Part shown: piece by piece, positions 1 through 8,915 of the stretch
Layout: each line of letters begins with the position of its first letter
Position numbering within the stretch: the first letter of the stretch is position 1
Assembly (NCBI GenBank): GCA_945901825.1
Contig: CAMDMC010000018.1
Location: 1 to 29,005, forward strand
Source of the DNA: Bordetella parapertussis
GTDB lineage: Bacteria; Pseudomonadota; Gammaproteobacteria; Burkholderiales; Burkholderiaceae_A
Length of the DNA stretch: 29,005 nucleotides
Direction of reading: 5' to 3'
Made by a program: the position numbers and the translations under genes
The notes under the pieces: generated by a model
Told to the model about the DNA's origin: nothing
Databases searched by the model: none
What the model saw: the letters and a program-made list of their open reading frames with translations, nothing else

Positions 1-149
1 CGGGCACGGAGATGGTGATGCCGGGTGACAATGTGAAGATGGTGGTCACGCTGATTAACCCCATTGCCATGGAGCAGGGCCTGCGGTTTGCCATTCGTGA
101 GGGTGGCCGCACCGTGGGTGCCGGCGTCGTCGCTAAAGTTATCGAGTAA
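1..149 (+). CDS. tuf: Elongation factor Tu, C-terminal fragment (5' end outside window)
   Basis: The first complete codon is at position 3 and the stop is TAA at 147-149, leaving 48 residues of a protein cut by the window edge. The end carries the EF-Tu domain III signature: [11 protein letters not shown], then [20 protein letters not shown]-Tu is the GTPase that delivers aminoacyl-tRNA to the ribosomal A site; this piece belongs to the C-terminal beta-barrel that contacts tRNA and EF-Ts. Its place just before rpsJ is the usual str/S10 junction. A terminator follows directly, so tuf and rpsJ are at least partly separate transcription units. Confidence 0.97.
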   Translation, partial: GTEMVMPGDNVKMVVTLINPIAMEQGLRFAIREGGRTVGAGVVAKVIE

Positions 150-156
150 CGCAATT

Positions 157-178
157 GGGCCCGAGGTGGGCCCCTTTT
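157..178 (+). terminator. Intrinsic terminator after tuf
   Basis: GGGCCC (157-162) and GGGCCC (168-173) form a 6-bp all-GC stem with the 5-nt loop GAGGT, followed by CTTTT and a further T-rich stretch. It starts 8 bp after the tuf stop and lies 48 bp before rpsJ. This is a standard Rho-independent terminator shape; how much transcription reads into rpsJ cannot be told. Confidence 0.8.
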
Positions 179-225
179 ATTTTCGTTCTTTCTCGCTCTT
201 TTAACGTTCTTTTTAGGGGTTACCC

Positions 226-534
226 ATGCAACAGAAAATTCGTATACGGCTTAAGGCCTTCGACTACAAACTTATCGATCAGTCTGCCATTGAAATCGTC
301 GATACCGCCAAGCGCACAGGCGCCGTGGTTCGAGGCCCGGTTCCGCTTCCTACCCGTTTTCGTCGGTTCGATATTCTGCGCAGCCCGCACGTGAACAAGA
401 CCTCGCGTGACCAGTTTGAGATTCGAACCCACCAGCGGCTTATGGACATCGTGGACCCAACCGACAAAACTGTAGACGCCCTCATGAAGCTTGATCTTCC
501 CGCGGGCGTGGATGTCGAAATTAAGCTGCAGTAG
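226..534 (+). CDS. rpsJ: 30S ribosomal protein S10
   Basis: The 102-residue product matches S10 (about 103 aa in E. coli) end to end, including [14 protein letters not shown] near the start and GPVPLPT around residues 38-44. S10 assembles in the 30S head and also serves as NusE in antitermination complexes. The ATG at 226 is preceded by AGGGG at 215-219. It is the first gene of the S10 cluster, but it stands apart from rplC by 162 bp, which is unusual in this tightly packed array. Confidence 0.97.
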   Translation: MQQKIRIRLKAFDYKLIDQSAIEIVDTAKRTGAVVRGPVPLPTRFRRFDILRSPHVNKTSRDQFEIRTHQRLMDIVDPTDKTVDALMKLDLPAGVDVEIKLQ

Positions 535-696
535 GTTCGAGCCGGTTGGCCGGATAGCACCTTGCGCTACCGGCCAAATTTAGTATAGACTTGTAGGCTT
601 TCGTGCGAATTTCAGTGTACGAAAGTGAGTTTTAAATAAAAAAGTAGTGCTGTTTCATCATTCCCGGCCAATCGAAGCTGGGATTCGGAGAAAAAA
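535..696 (+). promoter_or_regulatory. rpsJ-rplC spacer with two hairpins
   Basis: This 162-bp non-coding spacer holds two inverted repeats. The first pairs TTGGCCGG (546-553) with CCGGCCAA (570-577), extended inside by TAGC/GCTA across one bulged A. The second pairs CTTTCGT (598-604) with ACGAAAG (619-625). A weak promoter-like pair, TTGCGC (562-567) and TATAGA (584-589) at 16-bp spacing, overlaps the first. Neither hairpin has a good T-tract, so they look more like leader or processing structures than terminators. Confidence 0.45.
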
Positions 697-1362
697 ATGA
701 GCCTTGGACTAATTGGTCGCAAGGTTGGCATGACGCGTATCTTCACCGACGACGGGGATTCCATCCCTGTAACGGTGGTCGATGTGTCTGACAACCGTGT
801 CACCCAAATTAAATCAACCGCCACAGACGGCTATGCGGCCGTTCAGGTTGGCTTCGGAAGTCGCCGACCGAACCGGGTAACCAAGCCTTTGGCAGGGCAT
901 TTCGCGAAAGCAGGCGTTCAGGCTGCCGAGATTATGGGCGAGTTTGCGCTTACCGATGATCAGTTGTCTGGTTTCTCTATGGGCCAGACGCTGCCAGCCA
1001 CCATGTTTGAGGCGGGCCAAAAGGTTGACGTCACTGGCACAACCATCGGCAAGGGGTTTACCGGAACCATCAAACGCCACCACTTTAGCTCCCAAAGAGC
1101 GTCGCATGGTAACTCGCGGTCGCACAATGTCCCGGGTTCCATTGGTATGGCGCAAGATCCAGGCCGCGTCTTTCCGGGCAAAAAAATGCCGGGCCACCTT
1201 GGAGATGTCCGCCGCACCGTGCAGAATCTCGAGGTTGCCCGTGTCGATATTGAACGCAACCTGTTGTTGTTAAAAGGTGCGGTCCCCGGGTCACGCGCAG
1301 GCACCGTCATTATTCGTCCAGCTGTTCGCCAGGCTTCGGCCCATTCGGCGACCAAAGCCTAA
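697..1362 (+). CDS. rplC: 50S ribosomal protein L3
   Basis: This 221-residue protein (209 in E. coli) opens with [17 protein letters not shown] and carries the conserved loop [21 protein letters not shown] near residues 143-162. L3 is an early-assembly protein whose loop reaches the peptidyl transferase centre. Gln153 in the loop aligns with E. coli Gln150, the residue N5-methylated by PrmB. The ATG follows CGGAG at 686-690. The few extra residues are mainly at the two ends. Confidence 0.97.
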   Translation: MSLGLIGRKVGMTRIFTDDGDSIPVTVVDVSDNRVTQIKSTATDGYAAVQVGFGSRRPNRVTKPLAGHFAKAGVQAAEIMGEFALTDDQLSGFSMGQTLPATMFEAGQKVDVTGTTIGKGFTGTIKRHHFSSQRASHGNSRSHNVPGSIGMAQDPGRVFPGKKMPGHLGDVRRTVQNLEVARVDIERNLLLLKGAVPGSRAGTVIIRPAVRQASAHSATKA

Positions 1363-1388
1363 TCGCAACAGCGCAAGGGACAAAGAAC

Positions 1389-2009
1389 ATGCAACTCACA
1401 CTCATTAACGACTCGGGTCAGTCTTCAGGCAAGGTCGAGGCCGCCGATGTCGTCTTTAATCGCGACTTTAACGAGCCGCTCGTTCACCAGGTTGTAGTGG
1501 CTTATCAGGCCAATTCGCGCAGTGCAAACCGCGCCCAAAAGGACCGAAGCGAGGTTAACAAGTCAACCCGTAAGCCCTGGCGCCAAAAGGGTACCGGCCG
1601 CGCCCGTGTGGGCCGTGCATCAAGCCCACTTTGGCGTGGCGGCGGTAAGGTTTTTCCGAATTCGCCCGAAGAGAACTACAGTCACAAGTTGAACAAAAAA
1701 ATGTACCGCGCCGGTGTGCGGTCCATTCTGTCGCAGCTTGCGCGGGAAGATCGACTTGTCGTGGTGGAGAGCTTTTCGGTCGAGGCCCCAAAGACCAAGC
1801 TTGTTGCCGACAAGCTCAAGCAAATGGGTATGGACTCGGTTCTTCTTATTACCGAGGCCTTCGACGAGACTCTTTATCTCGCCTCCCGCAATCTGCAGTC
1901 CATCGCTGTCATCGAACCCGAGGCGGCAGACCCTTTATCTCTAATCTATTTCGACAAGGTTGTTGTTACCCGAGCAGCTTTAGGTCGGTTTGAGGAGATG
2001 CTGTCATGA
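1389..2009 (+). CDS. rplD: 50S ribosomal protein L4
   Basis: The 206-residue product carries the L4 signature [18 protein letters not shown] around residues 58-75, part of the extended loop that lines the nascent-peptide exit tunnel. In E. coli L4 also represses its own operon, but that leader RNA is not present here in its usual place upstream of rpsJ. The ATG is preceded by AAGGGA (1375-1380). Its TGA overlaps the rplW start as ATGA, which suggests translational coupling. Confidence 0.97.
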   Translation: MQLTLINDSGQSSGKVEAADVVFNRDFNEPLVHQVVVAYQANSRSANRAQKDRSEVNKSTRKPWRQKGTGRARVGRASSPLWRGGGKVFPNSPEENYSHKLNKKMYRAGVRSILSQLAREDRLVVVESFSVEAPKTKLVADKLKQMGMDSVLLITEAFDETLYLASRNLQSIAVIEPEAADPLSLIYFDKVVVTRAALGRFEEMLS

Positions 2010-2305
2010 ACCAAGAGCGGCTTATGAAAATTCTGCTCTCGCCGGTCATCTCTGAGAAGAGCACGCAAATTGGCGAGTCCAATAATCAGGTGGCCTTTCG
2101 CGTACTTGCGGATGCCACAAAGCCCGAGATCAAGGCCGCGGTCGAACTCATGTTTAAGGTTCAGGTCGCGTCGGTCAACACCATTAACGTGAGGGGCAAG
2201 GTTAAGCGCTATGGCCGCAGCATCGGTCGCCGTCGTAACACGCGTAAAGCCTACGTATGCCTTGCACCCGGGCAAGAAATCAACTTTGCAGGGGAGGCCG
2301 CTTAA
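2006..2305 (+). CDS. rplW: 50S ribosomal protein L23
   Basis: This 99-residue protein matches L23 (100 aa in E. coli), with [11 protein letters not shown] near the start and [17 protein letters not shown] in the C-terminal half. L23 sits at the tunnel exit and docks trigger factor and SRP. The ATG at 2006 overlaps the rplD stop by 4 nt and follows GAGGAG at 1992-1997. An in-frame ATG six codons in is possible, but the upstream start agrees better with the family length. Confidence 0.96.
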   Translation: MNQERLMKILLSPVISEKSTQIGESNNQVAFRVLADATKPEIKAAVELMFKVQVASVNTINVRGKVKRYGRSIGRRRNTRKAYVCLAPGQEINFAGEAA

Positions 2306-2307
2306 CC

Positions 2308-3138
2308 ATGCCCGTCGTCAAAATGAAGCCAACCTCGGCCGGGCAACGCGCCATGGTCAAGGTCGTGCACCCAGACCTTCACAAAGGTAAACCCTTTGCC
2401 GCACTTGTTGAACCCCAGTCGGCCACCGCCGGCAGAAACAACCTTGGCCGTATCACCACCCGTCACCGCGGCGGTGGCCACAAGCAGCACTACCGTGTTA
2501 TCGACTTCCGTCGCCTGAAAGATGGCATTCCTGCCAAGGTCGAGCGAATTGAATACGATCCCAATCGAAGTGCGCACATTGCGCTGCTTTGCTATGCCGA
2601 CGGCGAGCGTCATTACATCATCGCCCCCAAGGGGCTTGAGGTTGGCGCAAGCCTAATGAGCGGCCCGGAGGCACCTATTCGCTCGGGCAATGCCATGCCC
2701 ATTCGCAATATTCCAGTGGGTTCCACCATTCACTGCATCGAGCTGCTTCCCGGAAAGGGTGCTCAGCTGGCCCGGTCTGCAGGCGGAAGCGCTCAGCTTC
2801 TGGCTCGTGAGGGCAGCTATGCACAGCTGCGCCTGCGCTCAGGCGAGGTTCGTCGCGTTCATGTGGAATGCAGGGCGACCCTTGGTGAGGTTGGTAACGG
2901 CGAACACAACCTTCGCCAGCTCGGCAAGGCCGGTGCGACCCGTTGGCGGGGCATTCGACCCACTGTTCGTGGCGTGGCCATGAACCCGGTCGATCACCCG
3001 CATGGTGGTGGTGAGGGCCGTACGGGTGAAGCCCGTGAGCCTGTCAGTCCGTGGGGAACGCCCACGAAGGGCTACCGAACGCGTCGTAACAAGCGTACGA
3101 ATTCCATGATTGTCACTAGCCGCCATAAGCGCAAATAA
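2308..3138 (+). CDS. rplB: 50S ribosomal protein L2
   Basis: From the ATG at 2308 the product is 276 aa (273 in E. coli). The reading frame is open further upstream, but 2308 is chosen because GGGGAGG lies at 2291-2297 and the protein begins [14 protein letters not shown] as in the family. L2 binds 23S rRNA near the peptidyl transferase centre. The hallmark loop [13 protein letters not shown] is present, with His230 equivalent to the conserved His229 of E. coli. It starts 2 bp after the rplW stop. Confidence 0.97.
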   Translation: MPVVKMKPTSAGQRAMVKVVHPDLHKGKPFAALVEPQSATAGRNNLGRITTRHRGGGHKQHYRVIDFRRLKDGIPAKVERIEYDPNRSAHIALLCYADGERHYIIAPKGLEVGASLMSGPEAPIRSGNAMPIRNIPVGSTIHCIELLPGKGAQLARSAGGSAQLLAREGSYAQLRLRSGEVRRVHVECRATLGEVGNGEHNLRQLGKAGATRWRGIRPTVRGVAMNPVDHPHGGGEGRTGEAREPVSPWGTPTKGYRTRRNKRTNSMIVTSRHKRK

Positions 3139-3157
3139 CGGTTAAAAGGTTACCCCT

Positions 3158-3430
3158 ATGTCACGCTCCGCGAAAAAAGGCCCGTTTGTTGATGACCATC
3201 TCGTTAAGAAGGTCGATGCCGCTGTCGCTACAAAAGACAAGCGGCCCATCAAAACCTGGTCCCGCCGTTCCACCATCCTGCCCGAGTTTGTCGGCCTTAC
3301 CATTGCCGTGCACAACGGCAAGCAGCACATGCCTGTCTTCATCAACGACAACATGGTGGGTCATAAGCTTGGTGAGTTTGCCTTAACGCGCACCTTTAAA
3401 GGCCACGCGGCCGACAAGAAGAAAAAGTAA
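3158..3430 (+). CDS. rpsS: 30S ribosomal protein S19
   Basis: The 90-residue protein matches S19 throughout: [18 protein letters not shown], then [16 protein letters not shown], then [13 protein letters not shown] with a lysine-rich tail. S19 sits in the 30S head and forms a dimer with S13 contacting the A-site region. The ATG is preceded by AAAAGG at 3144-3149. It lies 19 bp after rplB in canonical S10 operon order. Confidence 0.97.
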   Translation: MSRSAKKGPFVDDHLVKKVDAAVATKDKRPIKTWSRRSTILPEFVGLTIAVHNGKQHMPVFINDNMVGHKLGEFALTRTFKGHAADKKKK

Positions 3431-3445
3431 GCACAAGGACTTTTT

Positions 3446-3775
3446 ATGGAAACCTCAGCAAAACTTCGTGGTGTACGACTCTCGGCCCAAAAAGGCCGGC
3501 TGGTCGCAGACCTCATCCGTGGCAAGCCCGTTGAGTCGGCCTTAAACACGCTTACCTTCACCGAGAAAAAGGCAGCCGACATCCTAAAAAAGGTTTTGGA
3601 GTCCGCCATTGCTAATGCTGAGCATAACGACGGTGCCGATATTGATGAGCTCAAGGTGAAAACCATCACGGTTGAGCGAGGAACAAAGCTTCGTCGCTTT
3701 TCTGCCCGGGCCAAAGGTCGCGGCGTTCGCATTGAAAAGCCCACCTGCCATATCAGCATCACCGTCGGAAACTAA
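3446..3775 (+). CDS. rplV: 50S ribosomal protein L22
   Basis: The 109-residue product (110 in E. coli) has the N-terminal [20 protein letters not shown] block and a basic C-terminal hairpin, [17 protein letters not shown]. That hairpin lines the peptide exit tunnel opposite L4 and is the site of macrolide-resistance changes in other bacteria. The start is preceded by AAGGA (3435-3439). It lies 15 bp after rpsS. Confidence 0.97.
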   Translation: METSAKLRGVRLSAQKGRLVADLIRGKPVESALNTLTFTEKKAADILKKVLESAIANAEHNDGADIDELKVKTITVERGTKLRRFSARAKGRGVRIEKPTCHISITVGN

Positions 3776-3790
3776 TTCAGGAACCAATTC

Positions 3791-4630
3791 ATGGGTCAGA
3801 AAATACATCCAACCGGCTTTCGACTTGTTGTCTCACGAAACTGGTCGTCTCGTTGGTTCGCCTCACATCGTGACTTCGGCCGCATGCTTAATGAAGACAT
3901 CAAGGTCCGTGACTTTCTAAAGAAAAAGCTAAAGTCCGCAGCTGTTGGGCGTGTCCTAATCGAGCGGCCGGCAAAAAACGCAAAGATCACTATTTTCAGC
4001 GCCAGGCCAGGCGTTGTCATTGGAAAGAAGGGCGAGGACATTGAGGCCCTAAAGACACAGCTTTCCAAAATGATGGGTGTGCCTGTTCACGTCAACATCG
4101 AGGAAATTCGCAAGCCCGAGGTCGATGCCCAGCTGATTGCTGAGAACATTACCCAGCAGCTTGAAAAGCGAATTATGTTTCGTCGTGCCATGAAGCGCGC
4201 CATGCAAAACGCCATGCGGCTTGGTGCGCAGGGCATTAAAATTATGAGTGCAGGCCGGCTCAATGGTGCAGAAATTGCACGGACAGAGTGGTATCGCGAG
4301 GGTCGTGTGCCCCTTCACACCCTGCGCGCCGACATCGACTATGGCTTTGCCGAGGCCCTGACCACCTATGGAATTATTGGTGTCAAGGTCTGGGTTTACA
4401 AAGGCGACACCCTGGGCCGTGCCGATGCACCGACTGCAATTGCCGCACCCGAGCCCGAGTTTAAGGACGATCAAAAGCCCAATCGCCGGCCTCCTGCTCG
4501 CAAGCCGCGCGTAGCCGGTGAGCCTGGCCAAGACGACACTAAACCCTTGGTTAAACGCGTTCGTAAGGCCGTCGCGGCCGATCAGCCCGTCCCACCTGCT
4601 AAGGCCACCGATGGCCCGGCCAACTCCTAA
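3791..4630 (+). CDS. rpsC: 30S ribosomal protein S3 with long C-terminal tail
   Basis: S3 lies at the mRNA entry channel and contributes to ribosomal helicase activity. The N-terminal KH domain shows the GKKG loop at residues 78-81, and the C-terminal domain carries [38 protein letters not shown] split over residues 145-182. The protein is 279 aa against 233 in E. coli. The excess is a Pro/Lys/Arg/Asp-rich, low-complexity tail from about residue 211, likely disordered. AGGA (3779-3782) precedes the ATG. Confidence 0.97.
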   Translation: MGQKIHPTGFRLVVSRNWSSRWFASHRDFGRMLNEDIKVRDFLKKKLKSAAVGRVLIERPAKNAKITIFSARPGVVIGKKGEDIEALKTQLSKMMGVPVHVNIEEIRKPEVDAQLIAENITQQLEKRIMFRRAMKRAMQNAMRLGAQGIKIMSAGRLNGAEIARTEWYREGRVPLHTLRADIDYGFAEALTTYGIIGVKVWVYKGDTLGRADAPTAIAAPEPEFKDDQKPNRRPPARKPRVAGEPGQDDTKPLVKRVRKAVAADQPVPPAKATDGPANS

Positions 4631-4650
4631 GAGCTCCTTAAGGACCCACT

Positions 4651-5067
4651 ATGCTTCAGCCAGCACGCCGTAAATACCGTAAAGAACAAAAGGGCCGTAA
4701 CACGGGTCTTGCGACCCGAGGAGCCGATGTCTCGTTCGGTGAATTTGGTCTAAAGGCCACTACGCGGGGCCGTTTAACGTCTCGCCAGATCGAGGCCGCG
4801 CGACGTGCCATGACCCGGCATATTAAACGGGGTGGTCGAATCTGGATCCGTATTTTTCCTGACAAGCCCATTTCCAGAAAGCCCGCAGAGGTTCGAATGG
4901 GTAACGGCAAGGGCAATCCCGAGTACTACGTTGCTGAGATTCAGCCAGGTAAGGTGCTCTATGAAATGGACGGTGTGCAAGAAGACTTGGCGCGCGAGGC
5001 CTTTCGGCTTGCCGCGGCAAAGCTGCCACTTCTCACCACCTTTGTTACGCGCCAGGTTGGCCGTTAA
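4651..5067 (+). CDS. rplP: 50S ribosomal protein L16
   Basis: This 138-residue protein (136 in E. coli) begins [17 protein letters not shown] and contains [21 protein letters not shown] split around residues 60-80, typical of L16. L16 binds 23S rRNA near the A-site tRNA and is needed late in 50S assembly. AAGGA at 4640-4644 serves as ribosome binding site. A hairpin followed by seven Ts overlaps its stop. Confidence 0.97.
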   Translation: MLQPARRKYRKEQKGRNTGLATRGADVSFGEFGLKATTRGRLTSRQIEAARRAMTRHIKRGGRIWIRIFPDKPISRKPAEVRMGNGKGNPEYYVAEIQPGKVLYEMDGVQEDLAREAFRLAAAKLPLLTTFVTRQVGR

Positions 5068-5088
5068 ACCAGCCAGGCTTCTTTTTTT
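5055..5088 (+). terminator. Possible attenuator hairpin between rplP and rpmC
   Basis: GGTTGG (5055-5060) can pair with CCAGCC (5069-5074) with one G-U pair around an 8-nt loop containing the rplP stop. T7 follows at 5082-5088, but 7 nt separate the stem from the T-tract. It is therefore a weak terminator at best, and rpmC/rpsQ follow only a few bases later. Confidence 0.3.
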
Positions 5089-5102
5089 ACAGAGATAAGA
5101 CT

Positions 5103-5294
5103 ATGAATAACGCAGAACTTCGAACCAAGTCGGTGGAGGATCTGGGCAAAGAACTTAACGAACTTCTTAAGGCCCACTTCAACATGCGTATGCAGCACGG
5201 CACCCAACAACTCTCTAATACGTCTCAGCTTGGCCGCGTTCGCCGTGATATTGCTCGAGTTAAAACCATTATCCGCGAGAGGAAGAGCGTATGA
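5103..5294 (+). CDS. rpmC: 50S ribosomal protein L29
   Basis: The product is 63 aa, exactly the E. coli length, with the L29 pattern of two helices: [19 protein letters not shown], then [20 protein letters not shown]29 lies at the tunnel exit beside L23. The purine-rich AGAGA (5091-5095) is a modest ribosome binding site. The stop overlaps the rpsQ start as ATGA, so the two are probably translationally coupled. Confidence 0.96.
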   Translation: MNNAELRTKSVEDLGKELNELLKAHFNMRMQHGTQQLSNTSQLGRVRRDIARVKTIIRERKSV

Positions 5295-5560
5295 CTGCTC
5301 AGACAGCCTCATTAACCCGCACCCTTGTTGGTCGCGTTGTTAGTGACAAAATGCAAAAGACAGTAACCGTGTTGGTTGAACGTCGTCTACAGCATCCCCT
5401 TTATGGGAAGTTTATGGTTCGCTCTAAAAAATACCATGCGCACTCCGAAGACCCGAATGTTCAGGCCGGTGACACTGTGGAAATTGCCGAGACAAGGCCT
5501 ATTTCCAAAACAAAGGCCTGGAAGGTGACCAAGCTTGTTGCCAAAGCCGTTGTTGCCTAA
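5291..5560 (+). CDS. rpsQ: 30S ribosomal protein S17
   Basis: The 89-residue protein (84 in E. coli) has [23 protein letters not shown] and then [17 protein letters not shown], the S17 OB-fold core; S17 binds 16S rRNA early in 30S assembly. It overlaps rpmC by 4 nt. It ends the S10 part of the cluster and is followed by the longest non-coding gap in the ribosomal region. Confidence 0.97.
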   Translation: MTAQTASLTRTLVGRVVSDKMQKTVTVLVERRLQHPLYGKFMVRSKKYHAHSEDPNVQAGDTVEIAETRPISKTKAWKVTKLVAKAVVA

Positions 5561-5872
5561 CCCTCGTTTTCTTCCAGGCAGGCTGTGAGGCCCGCATTTT
5601 ATAAACCAAAATAAGTTACACTAGCGTTCTTTCAGTTGTCCAGCCCCTTAAACGGGGCCCAATACTCGCCGGGCATGCAAATTTATGTCCTTGGTGTTGT
5701 AACCAGAAGTCTTAAAAAAGCTTCGGAATACAGCAACAGAAGGGTCGTCCGGCAAAGTTGGGGAGCAGTTCCAATCCTTTTTGATGTGTTTGACCCGTTT
5801 GTTGTGTTTGATTCGCCAGAATCCGGCGTTCCTGCCCTAGTTTTTTGATTATTTTCTTTTGGAAGCCTCATC
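5561..5872 (+). promoter_or_regulatory. 312-bp gap at the S10/spc boundary
   Basis: No convincing gene lies here; the only plus-strand reading frame uses a TTG start without a ribosome binding site and resembles nothing I know. Visible structure: hairpin GCCCC (5643-5647)/GGGGC (5654-5658) with a 6-nt loop; CGCC (5814-5817)/GGCG (5825-5828) followed 12 nt later by T6; and the direct repeat TGTGTTTGA at 5785-5793 and 5803-5811. TTGACC (5790-5795) resembles a -35 box, but I see no matching -10. By position this is where an spc promoter would be expected. Confidence 0.4.
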
Positions 5873-6241
5873 ATGATTCAGTCAGAATCTCGTCTAGACG
5901 TCGCCGATAACACCGGCGCACGGTCCGTCCTGTGTATCAAAGTCCTTGGGGGCTCCAAGCGCCGCTATGCGGGAATCGGTGACATTATTAAGGTCACAAT
6001 CAAAGAAGCAGCGCCGCGTGGCCGGGTGAAAAAAGGCGAAATCTACAACGCCGTAGTTGTACGTACAGCCAAAGGCGTGCGTCGACCCGATGGCTCTCTT
6101 ATTCGTTTTGATGGCAATGCCGCCGTGCTGCTTAATGCCAAGCTTGAGCCCATCGGTACCCGTATCTTTGGGCCCGTAACTCGCGAACTGCGCAGCGAGC
6201 GCTTCATGAAAATTGTCTCGCTCGCGCCCGAGGTTATCTAG
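5873..6241 (+). CDS. rplN: 50S ribosomal protein L14
   Basis: The 122-residue product (123 in E. coli) starts [19 protein letters not shown] and contains [22 protein letters not shown] split over residues 44-65, the L14 signature. L14 lies at the subunit interface and binds the silencing factor RsfS in other bacteria. GGAAG at 5861-5865 precedes the ATG. It is the first gene of the spc group. Confidence 0.97.
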   Translation: MIQSESRLDVADNTGARSVLCIKVLGGSKRRYAGIGDIIKVTIKEAAPRGRVKKGEIYNAVVVRTAKGVRRPDGSLIRFDGNAAVLLNAKLEPIGTRIFGPVTRELRSERFMKIVSLAPEVI

Positions 6242-6307
6242 GCGACTTCTGTACCCACCCAACTTTTTTACTTAAGACCCAAGCGAATTTGAATTAAAGG
6301 TTACGTT

Positions 6308-6637
6308 ATGAACAAGCTACGTAAGGGCGATCAGGTGATCGTCATCTCAGGTCGAGACAAAGGGAAATCAGGCGTGGTGCTTCGCCGTGTTGATCCCGAC
6401 CATCTTGTTGTCGAGGGCATCAATATTGTGAAAAAGCATGTGCGTCCGAACCCTATGAAGGGCGAGCAAGGCGGCATCATCGATAAAACCATGCCCATTC
6501 ACCAGTCGAACCTGGCCATTCTGAATACGAAAACAAACAAGGCCGATCGAGTTGCCGTCGATCTCGATACATCCGGCAAAAAGCAGCGGGTCTTTAAGTC
6601 CGACCGTCAGCCCGTGCCAAGCCCGGCCTCTGCCTAA
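6308..6637 (+). CDS. rplX: 50S ribosomal protein L24
   Basis: The 109-residue protein (104 in E. coli) opens with a KOW motif, [20 protein letters not shown], followed by [15 protein letters not shown]24 is an assembly-initiator protein of the 50S subunit. AAAGG at 6297-6301 lies upstream of the ATG. A 66-bp spacer separates it from rplN with no structure I can name. Confidence 0.97.
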   Translation: MNKLRKGDQVIVISGRDKGKSGVVLRRVDPDHLVVEGINIVKKHVRPNPMKGEQGGIIDKTMPIHQSNLAILNTKTNKADRVAVDLDTSGKKQRVFKSDRQPVPSPASA

Positions 6638-6658
6638 CTATTGCAAGGAGTTCGATCC

Positions 6659-7198
6659 ATGTCGCGCATGCAACAGATTTATAAAGACACCGTCGCTCCC
6701 GAACTCATGAAGAAGTTCGGTTACAAAAGTGTCATGGAGGTTCCTCGGCTTTCAAAAATCACGCTCAACATGGGCGTGGGTGCAGCCGTGGCCGACAAAA
6801 AGGCGCTTGAGGGTGCCGTCGCCGACCTCACAAAAATTGCGGGCCAAAAGCCCGTTACAACCCGCGCACGCAAGGCCATTGCAGCCTTTAAAATTCGTGA
6901 GGCCTATCCTATTGGAACCATGGTCACCCTGCGTGGCGTTCGTATGTTCGAATTCCTCGACCGTCTCGTTACCATTGCCCTGCCGCGTGTTCGCGATTTT
7001 CGCGGCATCTCTGGTAAAGCCTTCGATGGCCGCGGCAACTACAACATTGGCGTGAAAGAGCAGATTATTTTCCCCGAAGTGGAATACGACAAGGTCGATA
7101 CCGTACGCGGCCTAAACATCAGCATTACCACCACCGCGAAGAACGACGAAGAGGCCAAGGCGCTTCTCGAGGGCTTCAAATTTCCATTTAAAAACTAG
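6659..7198 (+). CDS. rplE: 50S ribosomal protein L5
   Basis: The ATG at 6659 gives 179 aa, the same as E. coli L5, and follows AAGGAG at 6645-6650; the in-frame TTG at 6641 would place the start ahead of that site. L5 binds 5S rRNA and contacts P-site tRNA. Family blocks visible are [19 protein letters not shown] near residue 15, [20 protein letters not shown] near residue 62, and [19 protein letters not shown] near residue 120. Confidence 0.97.
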   Translation: MSRMQQIYKDTVAPELMKKFGYKSVMEVPRLSKITLNMGVGAAVADKKALEGAVADLTKIAGQKPVTTRARKAIAAFKIREAYPIGTMVTLRGVRMFEFLDRLVTIALPRVRDFRGISGKAFDGRGNYNIGVKEQIIFPEVEYDKVDTVRGLNISITTTAKNDEEAKALLEGFKFPFKN

Positions 7199-7220
7199 CT
7201 TAGAGATTAGGTCCTTCACT

Positions 7221-7526
7221 ATGGCAAAACTCTCCCTTATTAATCGCGAAAAAAAGCGGGCGGCTCTGGTTCAAAAGTACGCAGCCAAGCGCGCTGCGCT
7301 TAAGGCAGTTATTCAAGACCAGGCGAAAACCGAAGAGGAGCGCTATGAGGCAAGACTCGCTTTGCAAAAGCTACCTCGCAATGCAAACCCCACTCGCATG
7401 CGTTCGCGCTGCGAGCTTACGGGCCGGCCCCGTGGCACCTATCGCATGTTTGGTCTTGCCCGAGCAAAGATTCGTGAGGCCGCCTTCCGCGGTGAGATCC
7501 CAGGCCTAACCAAGGCCAGTTGGTAG
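7221..7526 (+). CDS. rpsN: 30S ribosomal protein S14, zinc-free type
   Basis: The 101-residue length equals E. coli S14, and the C-terminal half reads [20 protein letters not shown] followed by [19 protein letters not shown]. Only one cysteine is present, so this is the long zinc-independent form and not the short CxxC form. S14 assembles in the 30S head beside S3 and S10. It lies 22 bp after rplE. Confidence 0.97.
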   Translation: MAKLSLINREKKRAALVQKYAAKRAALKAVIQDQAKTEEERYEARLALQKLPRNANPTRMRSRCELTGRPRGTYRMFGLARAKIREAAFRGEIPGLTKASW

Positions 7527-7559
7527 TTTGTCAAACAAGATTATTAAAGGGTTGCTGAT

Positions 7560-7955
7560 ATGAGCATGAATGACCCCATCGCCGATATGTTTACCCGCAT
7601 TCGTAACGCCCAGCGGGTTGAAAAGCGGACGGTGCAAATGCCTTCTTCCAAGCTGAAGGTGGCCATTGCCTCTCTCCTTAAAGAAGAGGGTTACATCGAT
7701 GGTTTCGAGATTCGTGGGGCAGGCGCGAAGCTCGACCTGCAGATCGACCTCAAATACCATGCAGGCCGCCCCGTCATCGAGCGCATCGAGCGAATCTCGC
7801 GACCGGGGCTGCGCGTCTATCGCTCGCGTGAGGCGCTGCCAACGGTCATGAACGGCCTTGGTGTGGCCATTGTCTCCACCCCTAGAGGCCTGATGACAGA
7901 CCGCAAGGCAAGGACGACGGGCGTGGGCGGTGAAGTTATCGGCATCGTTGCCTAG
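7560..7955 (+). CDS. rpsH: 30S ribosomal protein S8
   Basis: The 131-residue protein (130 in E. coli) begins [19 protein letters not shown] and ends with the S8 motif [27 protein letters not shown] split over residues 100-127. S8 organises the 16S central domain and in E. coli represses the spc operon by binding near rplE. AAAGGG precedes the ATG at about 7546-7551. Confidence 0.97.
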   Translation: MSMNDPIADMFTRIRNAQRVEKRTVQMPSSKLKVAIASLLKEEGYIDGFEIRGAGAKLDLQIDLKYHAGRPVIERIERISRPGLRVYRSREALPTVMNGLGVAIVSTPRGLMTDRKARTTGVGGEVIGIVA

Positions 7956-7975
7956 TTTCGTAAGGGAGCCAAACC

Positions 7976-8509
7976 ATGTCACGAATTGCAAAATACCCCG
8001 TTCCTCTGCCAAAGGGCGTTGAGGCGACCATTGCTGCCGAACAGATCACTGTTAAGGGACCACTTGGCACGCTTATGCAGGCCCTTAATGGCGATGTTCT
8101 TATCGAGCACCAGAACAACGAGCTTAGTTTCAAGGTGGCCAATGACAGCCGGGAGGCCAAAGCCATGAGCGGAACCCTTCGCGCCCTGGTTTCGAATATG
8201 GTCCACGGTGTTTCTAAGGGCTTTGAGAAAAAACTCAACCTGGTTGGAGTGGGTTACAAGGCCGCAGCCCAGGGTACGTCACTGAACCTATCACTCGGTT
8301 TCTCGCATCCAGTCGACTACGCGCTCCCCGAGGGTATCAAGGCTGAGACACCAACGCCCACCGAAATAGTTATTAAGGGCATCGATAAGCAGCGGGTGGG
8401 CCAGGTGGCCGCCGAAGTGCGCGCCTTTCGTCCGCCCGAGCCCTACAAGGGCAAGGGTGTCCGCTACATCGACGAAGTGGTCATTATTAAAGAAACCAAG
8501 AAGAAATAA
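7976..8509 (+). CDS. rplF: 50S ribosomal protein L6
   Basis: The 177-residue product equals the E. coli length and has both L6 repeats, ending with the signature [19 protein letters not shown]6 sits near the sarcin-ricin loop and is needed late in 50S assembly. The start [16 protein letters not shown] is typical, with AAGGGAG about 10 nt upstream. Confidence 0.97.
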   Translation: MSRIAKYPVPLPKGVEATIAAEQITVKGPLGTLMQALNGDVLIEHQNNELSFKVANDSREAKAMSGTLRALVSNMVHGVSKGFEKKLNLVGVGYKAAAQGTSLNLSLGFSHPVDYALPEGIKAETPTPTEIVIKGIDKQRVGQVAAEVRAFRPPEPYKGKGVRYIDEVVIIKETKKK

Positions 8510-8532
8510 TCTCGGACAAGGCAAACCACGTT

Positions 8533-8898
8533 ATGGACAAGAAACAGACACGACTGAGAAGGGCACGACAGGCCAGGGCCAAGATCCTGGAGCTCCGTGT
8601 GGCACGACTCTCAGTGCATCGCACCAATCTTCATATTTACGCCACCATCTCCGACCCCGTCGCCGGCAAGGTGTTGGTCTCGGCCTCAACGCTCGAGGCC
8701 GAAGTGCGCACCGAGCTTGCGGCCAAGACAGGCAAGGGCGGCAATGCCCAGGCAGCAACCATCGTTGGCCGACGTGTTGCCGAGAAGGCCAAGGCTGCAG
8801 GTATTTCGGCCGTCGCCTTCGATCGTTCGGGTTTCCGTTACCACGGCAGGGTCAAGGCCCTTGCCGAAGCAGCCCGCGAGGGCGGTCTTCAGTTTTAG
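8533..8898 (+). CDS. rplR: 50S ribosomal protein L18
   Basis: The 121-residue protein (117 in E. coli) reads [18 protein letters not shown], then [14 protein letters not shown], and ends [20 protein letters not shown], which is L18 throughout. L18 carries 5S rRNA into the 50S central protuberance with L5. It is 23 bp after rplF; CAAGGC (8518-8523) is a weak ribosome binding site. Confidence 0.97.
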   Translation: MDKKQTRLRRARQARAKILELRVARLSVHRTNLHIYATISDPVAGKVLVSASTLEAEVRTELAAKTGKGGNAQAATIVGRRVAEKAKAAGISAVAFDRSGFRYHGRVKALAEAAREGGLQF

Positions 8899-8915
8899 CG
8901 CTAAGGAATTAAACC

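Noticed and set aside
546..577. rpsJ-rplC hairpin as an intrinsic terminator
   Set aside because: The stem is strong but is followed by ATTTAG rather than a T-tract, and essential genes follow.
5636..5848. 70-residue reading frame in the S10/spc gap
   Set aside because: TTG start, no ribosome binding site, no recognisable motif; reads like non-coding sequence.
7506..8012. 168-residue antisense frame over rpsH
   Set aside because: Entirely covered by rpsH on the plus strand; no motif.
8457..8912. 151-residue frame over rplF end and rplR
   Set aside because: Out-of-frame overlap of two certain ribosomal genes; Gly/Arg-rich shadow composition.
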